A stretch of 64,000 bases of DNA from Vibrio sp. (GTDB lineage Bacteria > Pseudomonadota > Gammaproteobacteria > Enterobacterales > Vibrionaceae). The translations under genes were made by a program, and so were the position numbers. The stretch spans positions 49,004 to 113,003 of the forward strand of contig JAOICL010000006.1 in NCBI GenBank assembly GCA_028131545.1, given 5' to 3'. The notes below the pieces were generated by a model. The model did not search any database, was not told where the DNA came from, and saw only the letters and a list, made by a program, of their open reading frames with translations. The first letter of the stretch is position 1; the number at the start of each line of letters is the position of its first letter. Below are positions 36,906-46,591 of the stretch, one piece after another.

Positions 36906-37424
36906 TTAAGCTTCACGTGGCTTACGCCAATCATCGTTACCTGCAGTACCACAGTTTTCGTGAGTCACTTCAATAGCGCGGTAAGTGAATTCTAGTACTT
37001 CTTCAGTTACACGATCAGCCGTTGCTGAATCTTGGCAGTGAGCCATTTGAGTTTGCATGTCAACAAGCAGTGCATCAATTAGCTTGATTGTGTAGTAGTG
37101 CTCTTGCTTACCTTGAACTGAAGTACGGTAAAAACGAACTTCACACTCAGGCAGTTTCTCACCAGAGACTAATGCGTTGAATAGAAGTGGAGAACAACGA
37201 TCTTGAACTTTAGTTACTTTGATCGGCTTGTGAACACGCTGTCCAGTTGGTTGACCACTCTGAGGATCACGAGGGATGCTGATTGTATGGTCAAGTTGCT
37301 GAACTAAAAATTCATCAATGTGTGCTTCTTGCCAAGTGTTACCTACAGAATCTGCTGAGAATGCATCTTTTGTGATGTGACCTTGTGTTTCGCCTTTAAT
37401 TGACATAAATGCTGGAGTTGGCAT
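36906..37424 (-). CDS. hcp: Hcp, T6SS tube protein
   Basis: 172 residues, the usual Hcp length. MPTPAFMSIKGETQGHITKD is the typical Hcp N-terminus, followed by HTISIPRDPQSGQPTGQRVHKPIKVTK and the beta-strand YYTIKLIDALLV, as in hexameric Hcp1-type proteins. Hcp forms the inner tube of the T6SS and can carry effectors. AAGGA lies 7 bases before the ATG. It is the first gene of the five-gene operon, transcribed from a sigma-54 promoter at 37545-37560, divergent from vasH. Confidence 0.96.
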   Translation of the reverse strand: MPTPAFMSIKGETQGHITKDAFSADSVGNTWQEAHIDEFLVQQLDHTISIPRDPQSGQPTGQRVHKPIKVTKVQDRCSPLLFNALVSGEKLPECEVRFYRTSVQGKQEHYYTIKLIDALLVDMQTQMAHCQDSATADRVTEEVLEFTYRAIEVTHENCGTAGNDDWRKPREA

Positions 37425-37544
37425 AACGATATCCTTTCTAATAAATTAAATTAACTATTCCTAGATTACGTAATAGCGGTGGTAATTTCGTTATTACCGA
37501 CACAATGATGTTTCGTAATCTTATTTTGATTTCAACCAACACAA

Positions 37545-37560
37545 AGCAACAACCATGCCA
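37545..37560 (-). promoter_or_regulatory. Sigma-54 (RpoN) promoter of hcp
   Basis: Reading the minus strand, TGGCAT-GGTTG-TTGCT has GG and GC exactly 12 bases apart, matching the -24/-12 consensus (TGGCAC-N5-TTGCA) with only two changes. It places the transcript start near 37534 and gives a leader of about 110 bases before the hcp ATG. The adjacent gene vasH encodes a sigma-54 activator. Confidence 0.85.
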
Positions 37561-37874
37561 ACTTTTAACTTTCATTTTAAATCAATGAGTTAACACCAAA
37601 TTGACACTAATCTTTAAATTTATCATTTAATAAAACAATTCGATAAGGAATACATTCTTATCAAAACTGCTATTTTTTTATCTTGATAATTCACATACTT
37701 ACCAAAAAGTTGGAGGCAGTTATTTTTACTATTAAAAAGAGCGATTTCACTAGCAATTAAATCAAATCAACTGAAAGCACATCGGTAACAACGGTAATTC
37801 TTCCTATAGCTAATTAAAAGATAACTGAAACTAGGCGCATTATTCTTAGCCTAAAAAACATTCGAATTAAAAGT

Positions 37875-37883
37875 TGGTATAAT
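37875..37883 (+). promoter_or_regulatory. Extended -10 promoter of vasH
   Basis: TGGTATAAT: a perfect TATAAT preceded by TGN, the extended -10 pattern. It lies about 95 bases upstream of the vasH start codon. The -35 region is weak. Confidence 0.55.
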
Positions 37884-37977
37884 TGCTCTCAGACTTAGCA
37901 TCACATCATAAAAACTCCGGCAGACCGGAATACAAATCGATGCACAAATAGCGTTAGTTACTTTAGGGAACATATTA

Positions 37978-39612
37978 ATGGCTCAGGGAAATCGTCACAC
38001 AGATCATAAACACGATCTACAAAATGCATTATTGGCAATCAGCCAATCTTTTTCAGATCGTAGTCAATTATCCCAGACGCTCGACGCTATCCTCACAGCA
38101 GCGAGTCAAATGACCTTTGCACAGCATGGTATCATTTATGTTCTTGATCAAACTGGAACGACATTAACCCCCAATATTGTTCATCATAAAAACAAAGTCA
38201 TGCTTGATCACCCATGGCTCCCCATCGATCTTTCTAAACCTAATAATAACGATCCATTTAACTACGCTGTCACAAGCGGTGAGGTCGTCTTAATTAATGA
38301 ACTGTATCAATATAACGGCTACCAATGCCAAACGATCTATGAAAATGAACTACTTCTAGGCGCATTAAGTCAAAACCTATTAGCTTGGCCATTAATTGAC
38401 GTACACAACAATACGGTTGGGCTTCTCGTTCTGTTCGAGTTGGGTCAATTAGACAATCAAGATGCCCTCACCGCTTTCTGTCAATTAGCTGCTAATACCA
38501 TTCGCCAAGCGATTTGGTTGGAAGAGAACATGCATATTATTAAAGAACTCAGCCAAGATAACGCACAATTAAAAAGAGAGAATCAGCACTTAAAGGCTCG
38601 TAAGAAACCAGATTATTCAGGCCCAATCGCTGAAAGCCAAGCGATGATCGATGTACTCTCTCGTCTTGATAAAATATTAACTCTACCTGTTGATGTGCTT
38701 TTACGAGGAGAAACCGGAACCGGTAAAGAAGTCATTGCGAATTTTATTCATAGTCAATCCAACCGCTCAACGGGGCCACTTATTGTGCAAAACTGTGCTG
38801 CGATTCCAGAGCAATTACTTGAATCCGAGCTTTTTGGTCATAAGAAAGGTGCTTTTACTGGGGCAGATAAGGATAAAATGGGACTATTTGAAGCGGCCGA
38901 TGGTGGGACATTATTCTTAGATGAAATTGGTGATATGCCTTTGCTTCTACAAGCCAAATTACTACGCGTATTACAAGAAAGAAAAGTACGTCCAATTGGT
39001 GCAACAAAGGAAATTGAAGTGAACGTTAGAGTCATCGCGGCGACGCACTGTCAACTTCAACAAAAAATCAAAAAAGGTGAATTTAGGGCCGATTTATTTT
39101 ACCGTTTAAATGTGTTTCCAATTAGTCTGCCAGCACTGCGAGAAAGAAAAGAAGACATTCTCCCTCTCGCTGAATTTTTCACAAAGCAAAGTGCTGCCAA
39201 TCTAGGCTTACCGCAAGCACCTGGACTCAGCGCTTGTGTACAAAAATCATTATTGGAATACCATTACCCTGGTAATGTTCGTGAACTCAAAAATATTGTA
39301 GAAAGAGCGCTGCTACTGTCAGATTTTGAAACCATTAGTGATGTCGAACTGGGTGACTTAGATGACATCATCCCTTTTTCAGGTCAAGACAGCATAGAAC
39401 GAGAGCAACCATTAGAAATCGTGACTTCTTCTCAAGAAGCAACCGATTACTCCAACGGATTAAAAGCATTAGTGAATGATTATGAAAAAACGTTGATTTT
39501 AAACTGTCTGAGAACCTGTAACTGGCAGACCAAAATTGCAGCGGAACAGCTTGGGCTTGCCCAAAGTACCTTAAATATGAAAATTAGAAAAATGGAATTA
39601 CTGACCGAGTAG
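37978..39612 (+). CDS. vasH: Sigma-54-dependent T6SS regulator VasH
   Basis: 544 residues. N-terminal GAF-like sensory domain (residues about 20-190), then the AAA+ domain with Walker A GETGTGKE near 244, the GAFTGA sigma-54 contact loop near 291, and the Walker B TLFLDEIGDMP, and finally a Fis-type helix-turn-helix (AAEQLGLAQSTLNMKIRKM) at the C-terminus. VasH activates sigma-54 transcription of hcp operons in Vibrio. Placement divergent from hcp, whose promoter is of sigma-54 type, supports this role. Terminator at 39629. Confidence 0.93.
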   Translation: MAQGNRHTDHKHDLQNALLAISQSFSDRSQLSQTLDAILTAASQMTFAQHGIIYVLDQTGTTLTPNIVHHKNKVMLDHPWLPIDLSKPNNNDPFNYAVTSGEVVLINELYQYNGYQCQTIYENELLLGALSQNLLAWPLIDVHNNTVGLLVLFELGQLDNQDALTAFCQLAANTIRQAIWLEENMHIIKELSQDNAQLKRENQHLKARKKPDYSGPIAESQAMIDVLSRLDKILTLPVDVLLRGETGTGKEVIANFIHSQSNRSTGPLIVQNCAAIPEQLLESELFGHKKGAFTGADKDKMGLFEAADGGTLFLDEIGDMPLLLQAKLLRVLQERKVRPIGATKEIEVNVRVIAATHCQLQQKIKKGEFRADLFYRLNVFPISLPALRERKEDILPLAEFFTKQSAANLGLPQAPGLSACVQKSLLEYHYPGNVRELKNIVERALLLSDFETISDVELGDLDDIIPFSGQDSIEREQPLEIVTSSQEATDYSNGLKALVNDYEKTLILNCLRTCNWQTKIAAEQLGLAQSTLNMKIRKMELLTE

Positions 39613-39628
39613 ATACGTGACACATAAT

Positions 39629-39656
39629 GAGCCTTGAGTTAAACCAAGGCTCTTTT
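39629..39656 (+). terminator. Rho-independent terminator of vasH
   Basis: GAGCCTTG/CAAGGCTC stem with an 8-base loop, then TTTTCT, 17 bases after the vasH stop codon. Confidence 0.8.
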
Positions 39657-39664
39657 CTCAGCCA

Positions 39665-40414
39665 TTACTCTATTTCATGACATACCGTACAATGTGATGA
39701 TTTTTTAAACGTAAATTGCTGCGTCTGCATCCCCCATGCATCAAACAGCGTAAGGCGCCCTAAATGGTGATTCATCCCGAGTAATAAGCGAAGTACTTCG
39801 GTGGCCTGTAATCCCCCCATAACACCGAGTAAAGGACTCAACACACCCGATGTAGCACAATTGTTAACTTGGCCTTTTGTCGTAGGGAAAATACATTCAT
39901 AGCAAGGTCCATCCGTTTGAGAAAAGTCAAAACTGACTAACTGCCCAGCGCCTTGAATAGCCGAAGCTGACACTAATTTCACCTTAGCTTCAACACAGTG
40001 ATGATTAATAAAACGGCGAGTATCGGGGTTGTCTGTACAGTCAAGCACCATATCGACATTATCCAACAAAAGCATGTCTAAATCACAGTCAAAAACGGAT
40101 GTTTGTATCGCTTCAATGTGGCAATCTGGGTTATTTTTCAGTAGATGATATTTGGCGACATCCACTTTTGCTTTCCCAATATCATCAACACCATATAAGA
40201 TTTGACGCTGTAAATTACTCAACTCAATCACATCATGATCAATCAGCACCAGCTCTCCAACGCCTGATGCAACTAAGTATTGCGCCGCAGGACAACCTAA
40301 CCCTCCCATACCAATCACCACACACTTAGCATTTAAAAAGGCTTGTTGTCCCGCCTCTCCTATTTGTTCGACCATTATGTGGCGTTGATAACGAAGAAAA
40401 TCCTTATCTTCCAA
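39665..40414 (-). CDS. ThiF/MoeB-family adenylyltransferase
   Basis: 249 residues, the E1-like fold. ATP-binding GMGGLGCPAAQYLVASGVG, then DHDVIELSNLQRQILY, DCTDNPDTRRFINHHC, and the zinc knuckles CYEC and CTVC. It activates the C-terminal glycine of ThiS or MoaD in making thiamine or molybdopterin. The segment NNCATSGVLSPLLGVMGGLQATEVLRLL is nearer to ThiF than to MoeB, but neither thi nor moa genes are adjacent, so it is left unassigned. It is a stand-alone gene convergent with vasH. Confidence 0.85.
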   Translation of the reverse strand: MEDKDFLRYQRHIMVEQIGEAGQQAFLNAKCVVIGMGGLGCPAAQYLVASGVGELVLIDHDVIELSNLQRQILYGVDDIGKAKVDVAKYHLLKNNPDCHIEAIQTSVFDCDLDMLLLDNVDMVLDCTDNPDTRRFINHHCVEAKVKLVSASAIQGAGQLVSFDFSQTDGPCYECIFPTTKGQVNNCATSGVLSPLLGVMGGLQATEVLRLLLGMNHHLGRLTLFDAWGMQTQQFTFKKSSHCTVCHEIE

Positions 40415-40479
40415 CTTGAATTCTCTCTTGTTGTTTTTATTCTATTTAATTGATGACCTAAATGAATCTGATTCACACA

Positions 40480-42327
40480 TCAATTCACTTTAAAGTAGCT
40501 TAATTCCTTATTTAACGTATTAGTTAACGAAGAAATTTCTTTATTAGCTTGATCGGTACGCTCTGTATTTTCCATATTAATTTGCACAAGATGATTTAGC
40601 TCTTCAAGACGCTGAGAAATATCTTGCGTCACAGCCGATTGTTCCTCAGAGGCCGTTGCAACCATCGCATTAATATCAGAAACCTCATGTACTTTACCAG
40701 CAATAATAGAAAATGCATTCGTAATTTCAGTCGCAATCCCCTGAAACTCTTTGACTAATTCGGTATTTTTACCCATATAATCATCTGCTTTATGAGATTG
40801 CTGCTGAAGTTGAGAAATAATATCTTGAATATCAACCGTTGCCTTCTGTGTCTTACCTGCTAATGCGCGTACTTCATCCGCTACCACCGCAAAACCTCGA
40901 CCATGCTCACCCGCTCGTGCAGCTTCGATGGCGGCATTCAACGCTAATAAATTTATTTGCTCTGATATACCATTAATGACATCCAATACCGAACTAATTT
41001 GATCTGAATGCTCTCTCAGTTCATTCACAATTTCAGCAGATTCATGCATCGTAGAGCTCACGCGTTGAGATATTTCATCTGAGCGTGTTAATGCTTCATT
41101 GCTTTCATTCAATACTGACATCGTTGATGACGTTGCATCCTCTGCATTTTGTGCTTTTTCAGCCACTTCTGTTGCTGTTGCCGATAGTTCTGTCGCAGCC
41201 GTCGCAACTTGTTCTACTTCAGAAAACTCTTTCTGTGCATTCGATATATTATGTTGTATCACACCCGAAATCTGTGTCTGACTGTCCGATAGGCTAGACA
41301 TCACTTCTTTCGATGATTGCATCACACTCGCCACTTCAGCCTGAAGTAATAATAAGGAATTAGCCACATCATCCAACTCATTCTTCGATTTAGGAAAAGT
41401 AAGACTGTTAAAGTGGCCGTTAGCCATTTTCTTAATTGAAGTGACAAAGGTCGGTAAATTTTCAAGTTCCTTTCTTACAATAAAAAGACAACCAAGCATA
41501 ATCAAAATACCGACAGACAAGCCAATCAATACCGTGATCATAAAGGAAGTTTGTCTCTGGCTTATCAATTCATCCTGTGATGCCATCACCCACAATAAAC
41601 GACCATCATCCAATTCATTACGAGAAACTGAAAACCATTTTTCTTGGTCATTTTTATACAACATGGGATCAACAGTCGCTTCTTTAAAAACACCACGAAT
41701 ATCAAAAATATTTTTACCGACCCAACCGCTATTAATTTCATCCGTGATAAAGACCGACCCTTGTTGATCCGTCACTGCCAGCTCTAAATCATTACGTGGT
41801 AGTAATTTATCCAAGTTGACATCAACCCCAACAAGCCCTTGTATTGTGTTGTTTTTTATCACTGGAGCAACCGCGGTAATATTGATACTTCCTGAATTGC
41901 CTACATAAGCTTCGGTAATATAATAAGGTTGTTTATTACGAATAACCTCATTAAACCAAGTTCGATTCGCATCTTGGGCATTAAAACCATTCACTAACCC
42001 GTTTAAACTGGCCGCCCAAACTTGACCACGAGTATCCGCATAGAACACATCGATATAACGTGTGTTAATCGATTGCAGATCCTTAAGGCCATCAACTAAA
42101 GATGTTTTATTCTCAGCGACAACCATCGAAGCGAGAGATTTCACGTCTTCACGTAACGATGTATAAGCGTCTTCATACAATCCGATTGATATATTCAATG
42201 CCAAATCATTGGCTTTCTTAATATTTTTCTCCGTCACAACACTACTGAAGTTGTAAGATACAAATACAAAAATACTGGCTAATATCAGCAGTAAAATGGA
42301 TGCGTAAGTAAAAATTTTTTTCAACAT
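40480..42327 (-). CDS. Methyl-accepting chemotaxis protein with dCache-type sensor
   Basis: 615 residues. N-terminal membrane helix, periplasmic sensor of about 230 residues with dCache-like motifs ([45 protein letters not shown]), second membrane helix near 258-285, HAMP-like region, then the signalling domain with the hairpin tip [26 protein letters not shown] near residues 455-480. Receptor for an unknown chemical, transduced through CheA and CheW. It lies directly 3' of the chitinase gene at 42479-45472, on the same strand but behind a terminator; a link to chitin oligosaccharides is only suggested by position. No CheR-binding pentapeptide at the C-terminus. Confidence 0.92.
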   Translation of the reverse strand: MLKKIFTYASILLLILASIFVFVSYNFSSVVTEKNIKKANDLALNISIGLYEDAYTSLREDVKSLASMVVAENKTSLVDGLKDLQSINTRYIDVFYADTRGQVWAASLNGLVNGFNAQDANRTWFNEVIRNKQPYYITEAYVGNSGSINITAVAPVIKNNTIQGLVGVDVNLDKLLPRNDLELAVTDQQGSVFITDEINSGWVGKNIFDIRGVFKEATVDPMLYKNDQEKWFSVSRNELDDGRLLWVMASQDELISQRQTSFMITVLIGLSVGILIMLGCLFIVRKELENLPTFVTSIKKMANGHFNSLTFPKSKNELDDVANSLLLLQAEVASVMQSSKEVMSSLSDSQTQISGVIQHNISNAQKEFSEVEQVATAATELSATATEVAEKAQNAEDATSSTMSVLNESNEALTRSDEISQRVSSTMHESAEIVNELREHSDQISSVLDVINGISEQINLLALNAAIEAARAGEHGRGFAVVADEVRALAGKTQKATVDIQDIISQLQQQSHKADDYMGKNTELVKEFQGIATEITNAFSIIAGKVHEVSDINAMVATASEEQSAVTQDISQRLEELNHLVQINMENTERTDQANKEISSLTNTLNKELSYFKVN

Positions 42328-42414
42328 ATACGTAGTGCCTGTGATTCAAACAATAAGCTAGGTTAATCTTAGACCACTTTTGTCCAAATTTTCTACTATC
42401 CCAACGATTGATGA

Positions 42415-42451
42415 TAATAAAAAAGCCATGAGTCAGATCAACTCATGGCTT
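42415..42451 (-). terminator. Rho-independent terminator of chitinase 1
   Basis: AAGCCATGAGT/ACTCATGGCTT stem with a 7-base loop. On the minus strand the stem is followed by TTTTTTATT, so it ends the chitinase 1 transcript. Confidence 0.82.
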
Positions 42452-42478
42452 CATATTACAATACAAAAGTGTTAATGA

Positions 42479-45472
42479 TTAATCACACGTTGCATCGCCA
42501 ATCTCAACCCAAACATCGCTTGTCGCTGGGTTTTCACCTTGTGTCCACCATTTTGCTTGGTAGCGCTTACCACTGTAGTTCACTTCATCGCCACCGCTGT
42601 AAGCAAGATCAGAACTCCAACCTAACTCAACATCACTTGACAGCTCCCACATTTCTGCAGATAGAGATGGCTCATTACCCTGAGTCCACCACTTCGCTTT
42701 CCAAGATAAGCCATCATGGCTGACTAAGTCACCGCCAACATAAACCGATGAACTATCCCATGCAGGGTGTGAACTGCCCGAAGTATCCGTCGTGTCACAC
42801 GTACCTGGATCAACTGTTGAGGTTGTTTTATTGACTGTCACTGTAGCATTCGCAACATTTGACGCTAAACCATCTGTGACACTAACAGAGAAGTTCAATG
42901 CAGTATCTACATCGTATTCCGCTGCTGTAAAGCTAACACTGGATCCATTTACCGTCGCATTAATACCCGCTGGTACCGTCCAGTCAAATGTCAATGCATC
43001 ACCATCAGCATCACTTGAACCTGCTGCACTAATAGTAACAACGTCACCAGCATCAGCTGAACTTGGCGCAGAAATAACGGCTACTGGCGCTGTATTCTCT
43101 GGGTCAATGATTTCAACGGCTTTCACTGTTACTGTAGAGGATGCGGTATCCGATGCTTCACCATCACTGACGACGACAGAGAAGCTCAGTGCCGTATCAA
43201 CATCATAATCGGCCGCCGTAAAGCTAACGGTTGCACCATTTACAGTTGCATTAAGACCCGCTGGCACTGTCCAGTTATAAGTCAATGCATCACCATCAAC
43301 ATCGCTTGAACCTGCTGCACTGATCGTAACCACATCACCAGCATTGGCTAATAAAGGTCCTGCAAGTACCGCTACTGGCGCTGTATTAACAGGGTCAACA
43401 ATGTCAGCCGCTGTAATAGTCACTAATACCGTATCGGAATCGCTTGCTCCATCATCATCGGTTACCGTCAAACGGAATTCTAATACTTCATCAATCGTCA
43501 CCTCACCAACCGTAAAGCTGGCTTGTGCAGCATTAGCGCTATTAATTGTGACGGCTTGTCCACCAATTTGAGTCCAAGTGTAACCGACAACACTGCCGTC
43601 TTCATCGCTACCACTGCCGTTTAAAACAACCGTCGTAGGGCCTTCAACTTGCTGCGCGAGACCAGCATTAGCGGATGGTGCACGGTTTGCTGGTGTCACA
43701 GAACCATCGCTCAAACCTTCATTCATTGCATTTAGGATATCGCCATTATCGGCATCAATAACCCAAGCAAACATCCCTCCCATACCATTCGCCAGCGTGT
43801 ACTGTGCTTTTGCTAAGGTCGAACGAGGGTTATCATACGTGATCAATTGACCCGTAGATGGGTTATGCAAATAAGGTGCTTCAGCTTGCTCGTCATAGCC
43901 ATAAACGAACCCATTCGCACCCGTTTCATCTCCGGCTAAGAAGTTAGACTTAATACCTTTATAATCAATCGTACCTGGCTCCCAAACACCCTGTGCTGTT
44001 GAACCAGTCAGAGGACCATTACCCTCCCCTGTGAATGGATCGTTTGGATCATCAATAGAATGTACGCCATTCCAACCACGCCCATACATTGCCGCACCGA
44101 CGATCAGTTTCTCAGCAGGAACGCCTTGTTCTAATAACAGCTTCATACCATTATGTAGCGTATATGCAGGGCCTTCATAGGGTTCGCCTTCCGTTGTATT
44201 GATGCCAGTACCATCACACTGACCCAGTTCCATAAATGAACCACAATACAGAGCGGCTTGGTGACCCAAGACATTATTCCAAGCACCATAGAAGTCATAA
44301 CCAAATGGCATGATGTAATCCATGTATTGTGCAGCCGCCGCATAATCAACATCTTGAATCTTATCCCAACCAGTACCAATAGCAGAAGTCAGCTCGTATT
44401 CTTTACCATTTTCTTCTTCTAGCTCGTCCAACATGGCACGTAATTCTTGCATCAATGCGACATAAGCAGGGCCATCTTTAACGGGATCGCCTAATGCTGT
44501 ATTAGCACCATCACCGCCAGGGAATTCCCAGTCAATATCAATACCATCATAGAATTTCCACGTAGTTAGAAATTCTTTCATAGAAGCAACAAAAATATCT
44601 CGCTTAGGCTTGTCAACAAAATCAAAGAATGGGTCAGATAATGTCCAGCCACCGACGGATGGTACAATTTTCAAATCAGGGTTACGCTGTTTCAACGCCA
44701 TCATTGCGCCGTAGTTACCCTTGATCGGTGTATTGAAACTATGCCCTGCTTCTGGAAAAGATTTTTGGAAAGCAGCCCATGGGTCATGAATAACGACTTC
44801 ATAATCAGGAACACCATTACACGCTTGTACTAATGCATTGTAGCTGTTGCCACCTATCGATTTCACCGACTCATTTGGACCACAAATTGGAATAAAACTA
44901 TAAATAACATGCGTTAAGTTGTCAGCCGGTAAATCCATAATAGTGTAATCACGGCCATAGATTCCCCACTCAGTAAAGTAAGCACCTACAAACTTGTCAT
45001 GATTTCGAACACCATCTTTGTTATTGGCATCTGCCGTTAATGTTAACGGTTCTAAATGCGACCCATCGGTATCAGCAATGACAATTTCTGTTGCTGAGCT
45101 ACCAGTACATTCGCCAGCGGCATTACATGCCTCGACAACTAACTCATAACGTCCACCTTTCGGGTATTTAAAGTTTGCTGTTGTCGTTGCACCAGAAATT
45201 GGGCCTTCAGCGACTTGATTACCATCAAAGTAAACCTTATAGGTATCGCCCGTTTCCCCACTCCATTGATTAAAAATAATCGTAATATCGGCTTCATCGT
45301 GATAGGTAACCAGATCTTTATAGCTGCCTGTCGAATCTGATAACTCAATTTTAGAAAATTCTAAATTGCTTGAATCATAGATCGAGATACTGGGTGCGGA
45401 GGGTGCAGCTAATGCTGCACCAGAAAGAGCAAAAGCAACGCTTGCTGCACAGAAGTTAAGTTTATTCATCAT
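42479..45472 (-). CDS. Secreted GH18 chitinase 1 with PKD-like and chitin-binding modules
   Basis: About 997 residues from the ATG at 45472 (MMNKLNFCAASVAFALSGAALA; AAGGA upstream). Signal peptide, N-terminal Ig-like region (ChitinaseA-N type, 25-130), GH18 barrel (about 145-560) with the catalytic DGIDIDWEFPGGDG containing the acid Glu near residue 315, three repeats of PKD/cadherin-like type (about 580-860; SFTAADYDVDTALSFSVVVSDG is repeated), and two C-terminal chitin-binding type 3 modules (HPAWDSSSVYVGGDLVSHDG, then WSSDLAYSGGDEVNYSG; each has the WWTQG aromatic triad). It cleaves chitin outside the cell, after type II secretion in Vibrio. Long upstream divergent region of 444 bases. Confidence 0.95.
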   Translation of the reverse strand: MMNKLNFCAASVAFALSGAALAAPSAPSISIYDSSNLEFSKIELSDSTGSYKDLVTYHDEADITIIFNQWSGETGDTYKVYFDGNQVAEGPISGATTTANFKYPKGGRYELVVEACNAAGECTGSSATEIVIADTDGSHLEPLTLTADANNKDGVRNHDKFVGAYFTEWGIYGRDYTIMDLPADNLTHVIYSFIPICGPNESVKSIGGNSYNALVQACNGVPDYEVVIHDPWAAFQKSFPEAGHSFNTPIKGNYGAMMALKQRNPDLKIVPSVGGWTLSDPFFDFVDKPKRDIFVASMKEFLTTWKFYDGIDIDWEFPGGDGANTALGDPVKDGPAYVALMQELRAMLDELEEENGKEYELTSAIGTGWDKIQDVDYAAAAQYMDYIMPFGYDFYGAWNNVLGHQAALYCGSFMELGQCDGTGINTTEGEPYEGPAYTLHNGMKLLLEQGVPAEKLIVGAAMYGRGWNGVHSIDDPNDPFTGEGNGPLTGSTAQGVWEPGTIDYKGIKSNFLAGDETGANGFVYGYDEQAEAPYLHNPSTGQLITYDNPRSTLAKAQYTLANGMGGMFAWVIDADNGDILNAMNEGLSDGSVTPANRAPSANAGLAQQVEGPTTVVLNGSGSDEDGSVVGYTWTQIGGQAVTINSANAAQASFTVGEVTIDEVLEFRLTVTDDDGASDSDTVLVTITAADIVDPVNTAPVAVLAGPLLANAGDVVTISAAGSSDVDGDALTYNWTVPAGLNATVNGATVSFTAADYDVDTALSFSVVVSDGEASDTASSTVTVKAVEIIDPENTAPVAVISAPSSADAGDVVTISAAGSSDADGDALTFDWTVPAGINATVNGSSVSFTAAEYDVDTALNFSVSVTDGLASNVANATVTVNKTTSTVDPGTCDTTDTSGSSHPAWDSSSVYVGGDLVSHDGLSWKAKWWTQGNEPSLSAEMWELSSDVELGWSSDLAYSGGDEVNYSGKRYQAKWWTQGENPATSDVWVEIGDATCD

Positions 45473-45916
45473 GAATGACAGTTCCTTGTTTGTTTCCGTA
45501 CTTGCCCGCACTCATAGCCTTTAGGCATTATGGTAATCATAAAAGCAACCCAAAAGATTGCCTATTCTGGCGAGCAGACTCTTGTGATGACTGAATAAGT
45601 CTTCACCTGCCATTAATAATGATAAAACTCCTCACAAATTACCTACAAGTTATTAACATTTACAACTCAATTCACTCAAAAGTTCACACCTGCTACCAAA
45701 CAAGCATTTCTGTTACATTTTTTTTCGAGTAATTACAAAGTTAATTTCTAATCGAATTCTATCCATAGGATGACTGTCTATGGTGGAAATAAACGATAAA
45801 GTTCGCTGTATTCCACGAAAAGTTCCTGCATTCCGCTAAAAGCTTGAAGAGTTATCGTTGATTTTTGGATTGAAGAAGGCACAATCTAGGCATAACGGTT
45901 AACTATTGGAAAATAA
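45473..45916. other. Divergent region between chitinase 1 and DUF2057 genes
   Basis: A 444-base AT-rich gap that must hold the promoters of both genes. It also contains a two-copy 20-21 bp direct repeat (45806-45846), listed separately. No certain CRP or ChiS site was seen. Confidence 0.5.
45806..45846. repeat. Two-copy 20-21 bp degenerate repeat
   Basis: CTGTATTCCACGAAAAGTTC (45806-45825) is followed by CTGCATTCCGCTAAAAGCTT (45826-45845), sharing 16 of 20 positions. It lies 70 bases upstream of the DUF2057 gene and may be part of its control region. Confidence 0.5.
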
Positions 45917-46540
45917 ATGAGTACTCTAAATACAATGACTATCGCCGCACTCAGTGGTTTGCTTTCAACTTTATCTTATGCGGATATATCGCTAGACATA
46001 CCTGAAAATGTCGAGTTATACACAATCAATGGTGTGGATGCAGAACAAGACAATGGGACATTCACTTTACCTAACGGAGAGATTCAGATTGTGTTCAGAG
46101 CAACGACAAACGTCGGTCGAGGGAAGCATAGAGAAAGCTTTGAATCAGATGTTTGGATATCCACATTTACAGAAACAAATAAAGCCATCACTCTCAACAT
46201 CCCAACGTACAATAATGCCAAGGAAGCGAAAACAGGCATGGATAACCTCACTTGGGAACTGAACGATAGCCAAGGTTACCCGATTCAATATAAGAAAGAT
46301 GAGTTAAAAAAAGAAGGATTTCAGTTAGGACGTAACTATCAACATGAAATCACGTTGTATAATTTAAACCAGCTTGGTCCTGCCGCTATTAGCATCAACA
46401 ACGCCGCAATACAACAGTTAAATACCGCGACAAACTCAGCAGCAACGAATCAACAAGTTGTTGAGAAACAATTACAATATTGGTATGACAAAGCATCACC
46501 TGAAACAAAAGCGCGCTTCAAAAGCAGTATACAGAATTAA
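45917..46540 (+). CDS. DUF2057 (YccT-like) secreted protein
   Basis: 207 residues. Signal peptide ending near SYA, then the typical YccT pattern: DISLDIPENVELYTINGVDA, ITLNIPTYNNAKEA, and the C-terminal NQLGPAAISINNAA. Function of the family is unknown; some members affect surface or biofilm traits. GGAAAA precedes the ATG. Convergent with the RTX gene, with a shared bidirectional terminator at 46592. Confidence 0.88.
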   Translation: MSTLNTMTIAALSGLLSTLSYADISLDIPENVELYTINGVDAEQDNGTFTLPNGEIQIVFRATTNVGRGKHRESFESDVWISTFTETNKAITLNIPTYNNAKEAKTGMDNLTWELNDSQGYPIQYKKDELKKEGFQLGRNYQHEITLYNLNQLGPAAISINNAAIQQLNTATNSAATNQQVVEKQLQYWYDKASPETKARFKSSIQN

Positions 46541-46591
46541 TACATCGCTTTATTTCAAACCTATTAGTGGTACTGCTAGCATCACTAATAG

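Larger units (their letters stand above)
37425..37977. other. Divergent hcp/vasH control region
   Basis: A 553-base AT-rich gap. It holds the sigma-54 promoter of hcp at 37545-37560 and a likely extended -10 promoter for vasH at 37875-37883, both listed separately. A TCCGG/CCGGA hairpin at 37916-37929 lies in the vasH leader. Direct sites for VasH were not identified, but activator sites would be expected between 37560 and 37800. Confidence 0.6.

Noticed and set aside
37875..37890. Second sigma-54 promoter, for vasH
   Set aside because: GG and GC in GGTATAATTGC are 9 rather than 12 bases apart; the sequence fits an extended -10 better.
42792..43571. Plus-strand open frames across the PKD repeats of chitinase 1
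   Set aside because: They are antisense readings of repeated Thr/Ser/Ala codons, without start signals.
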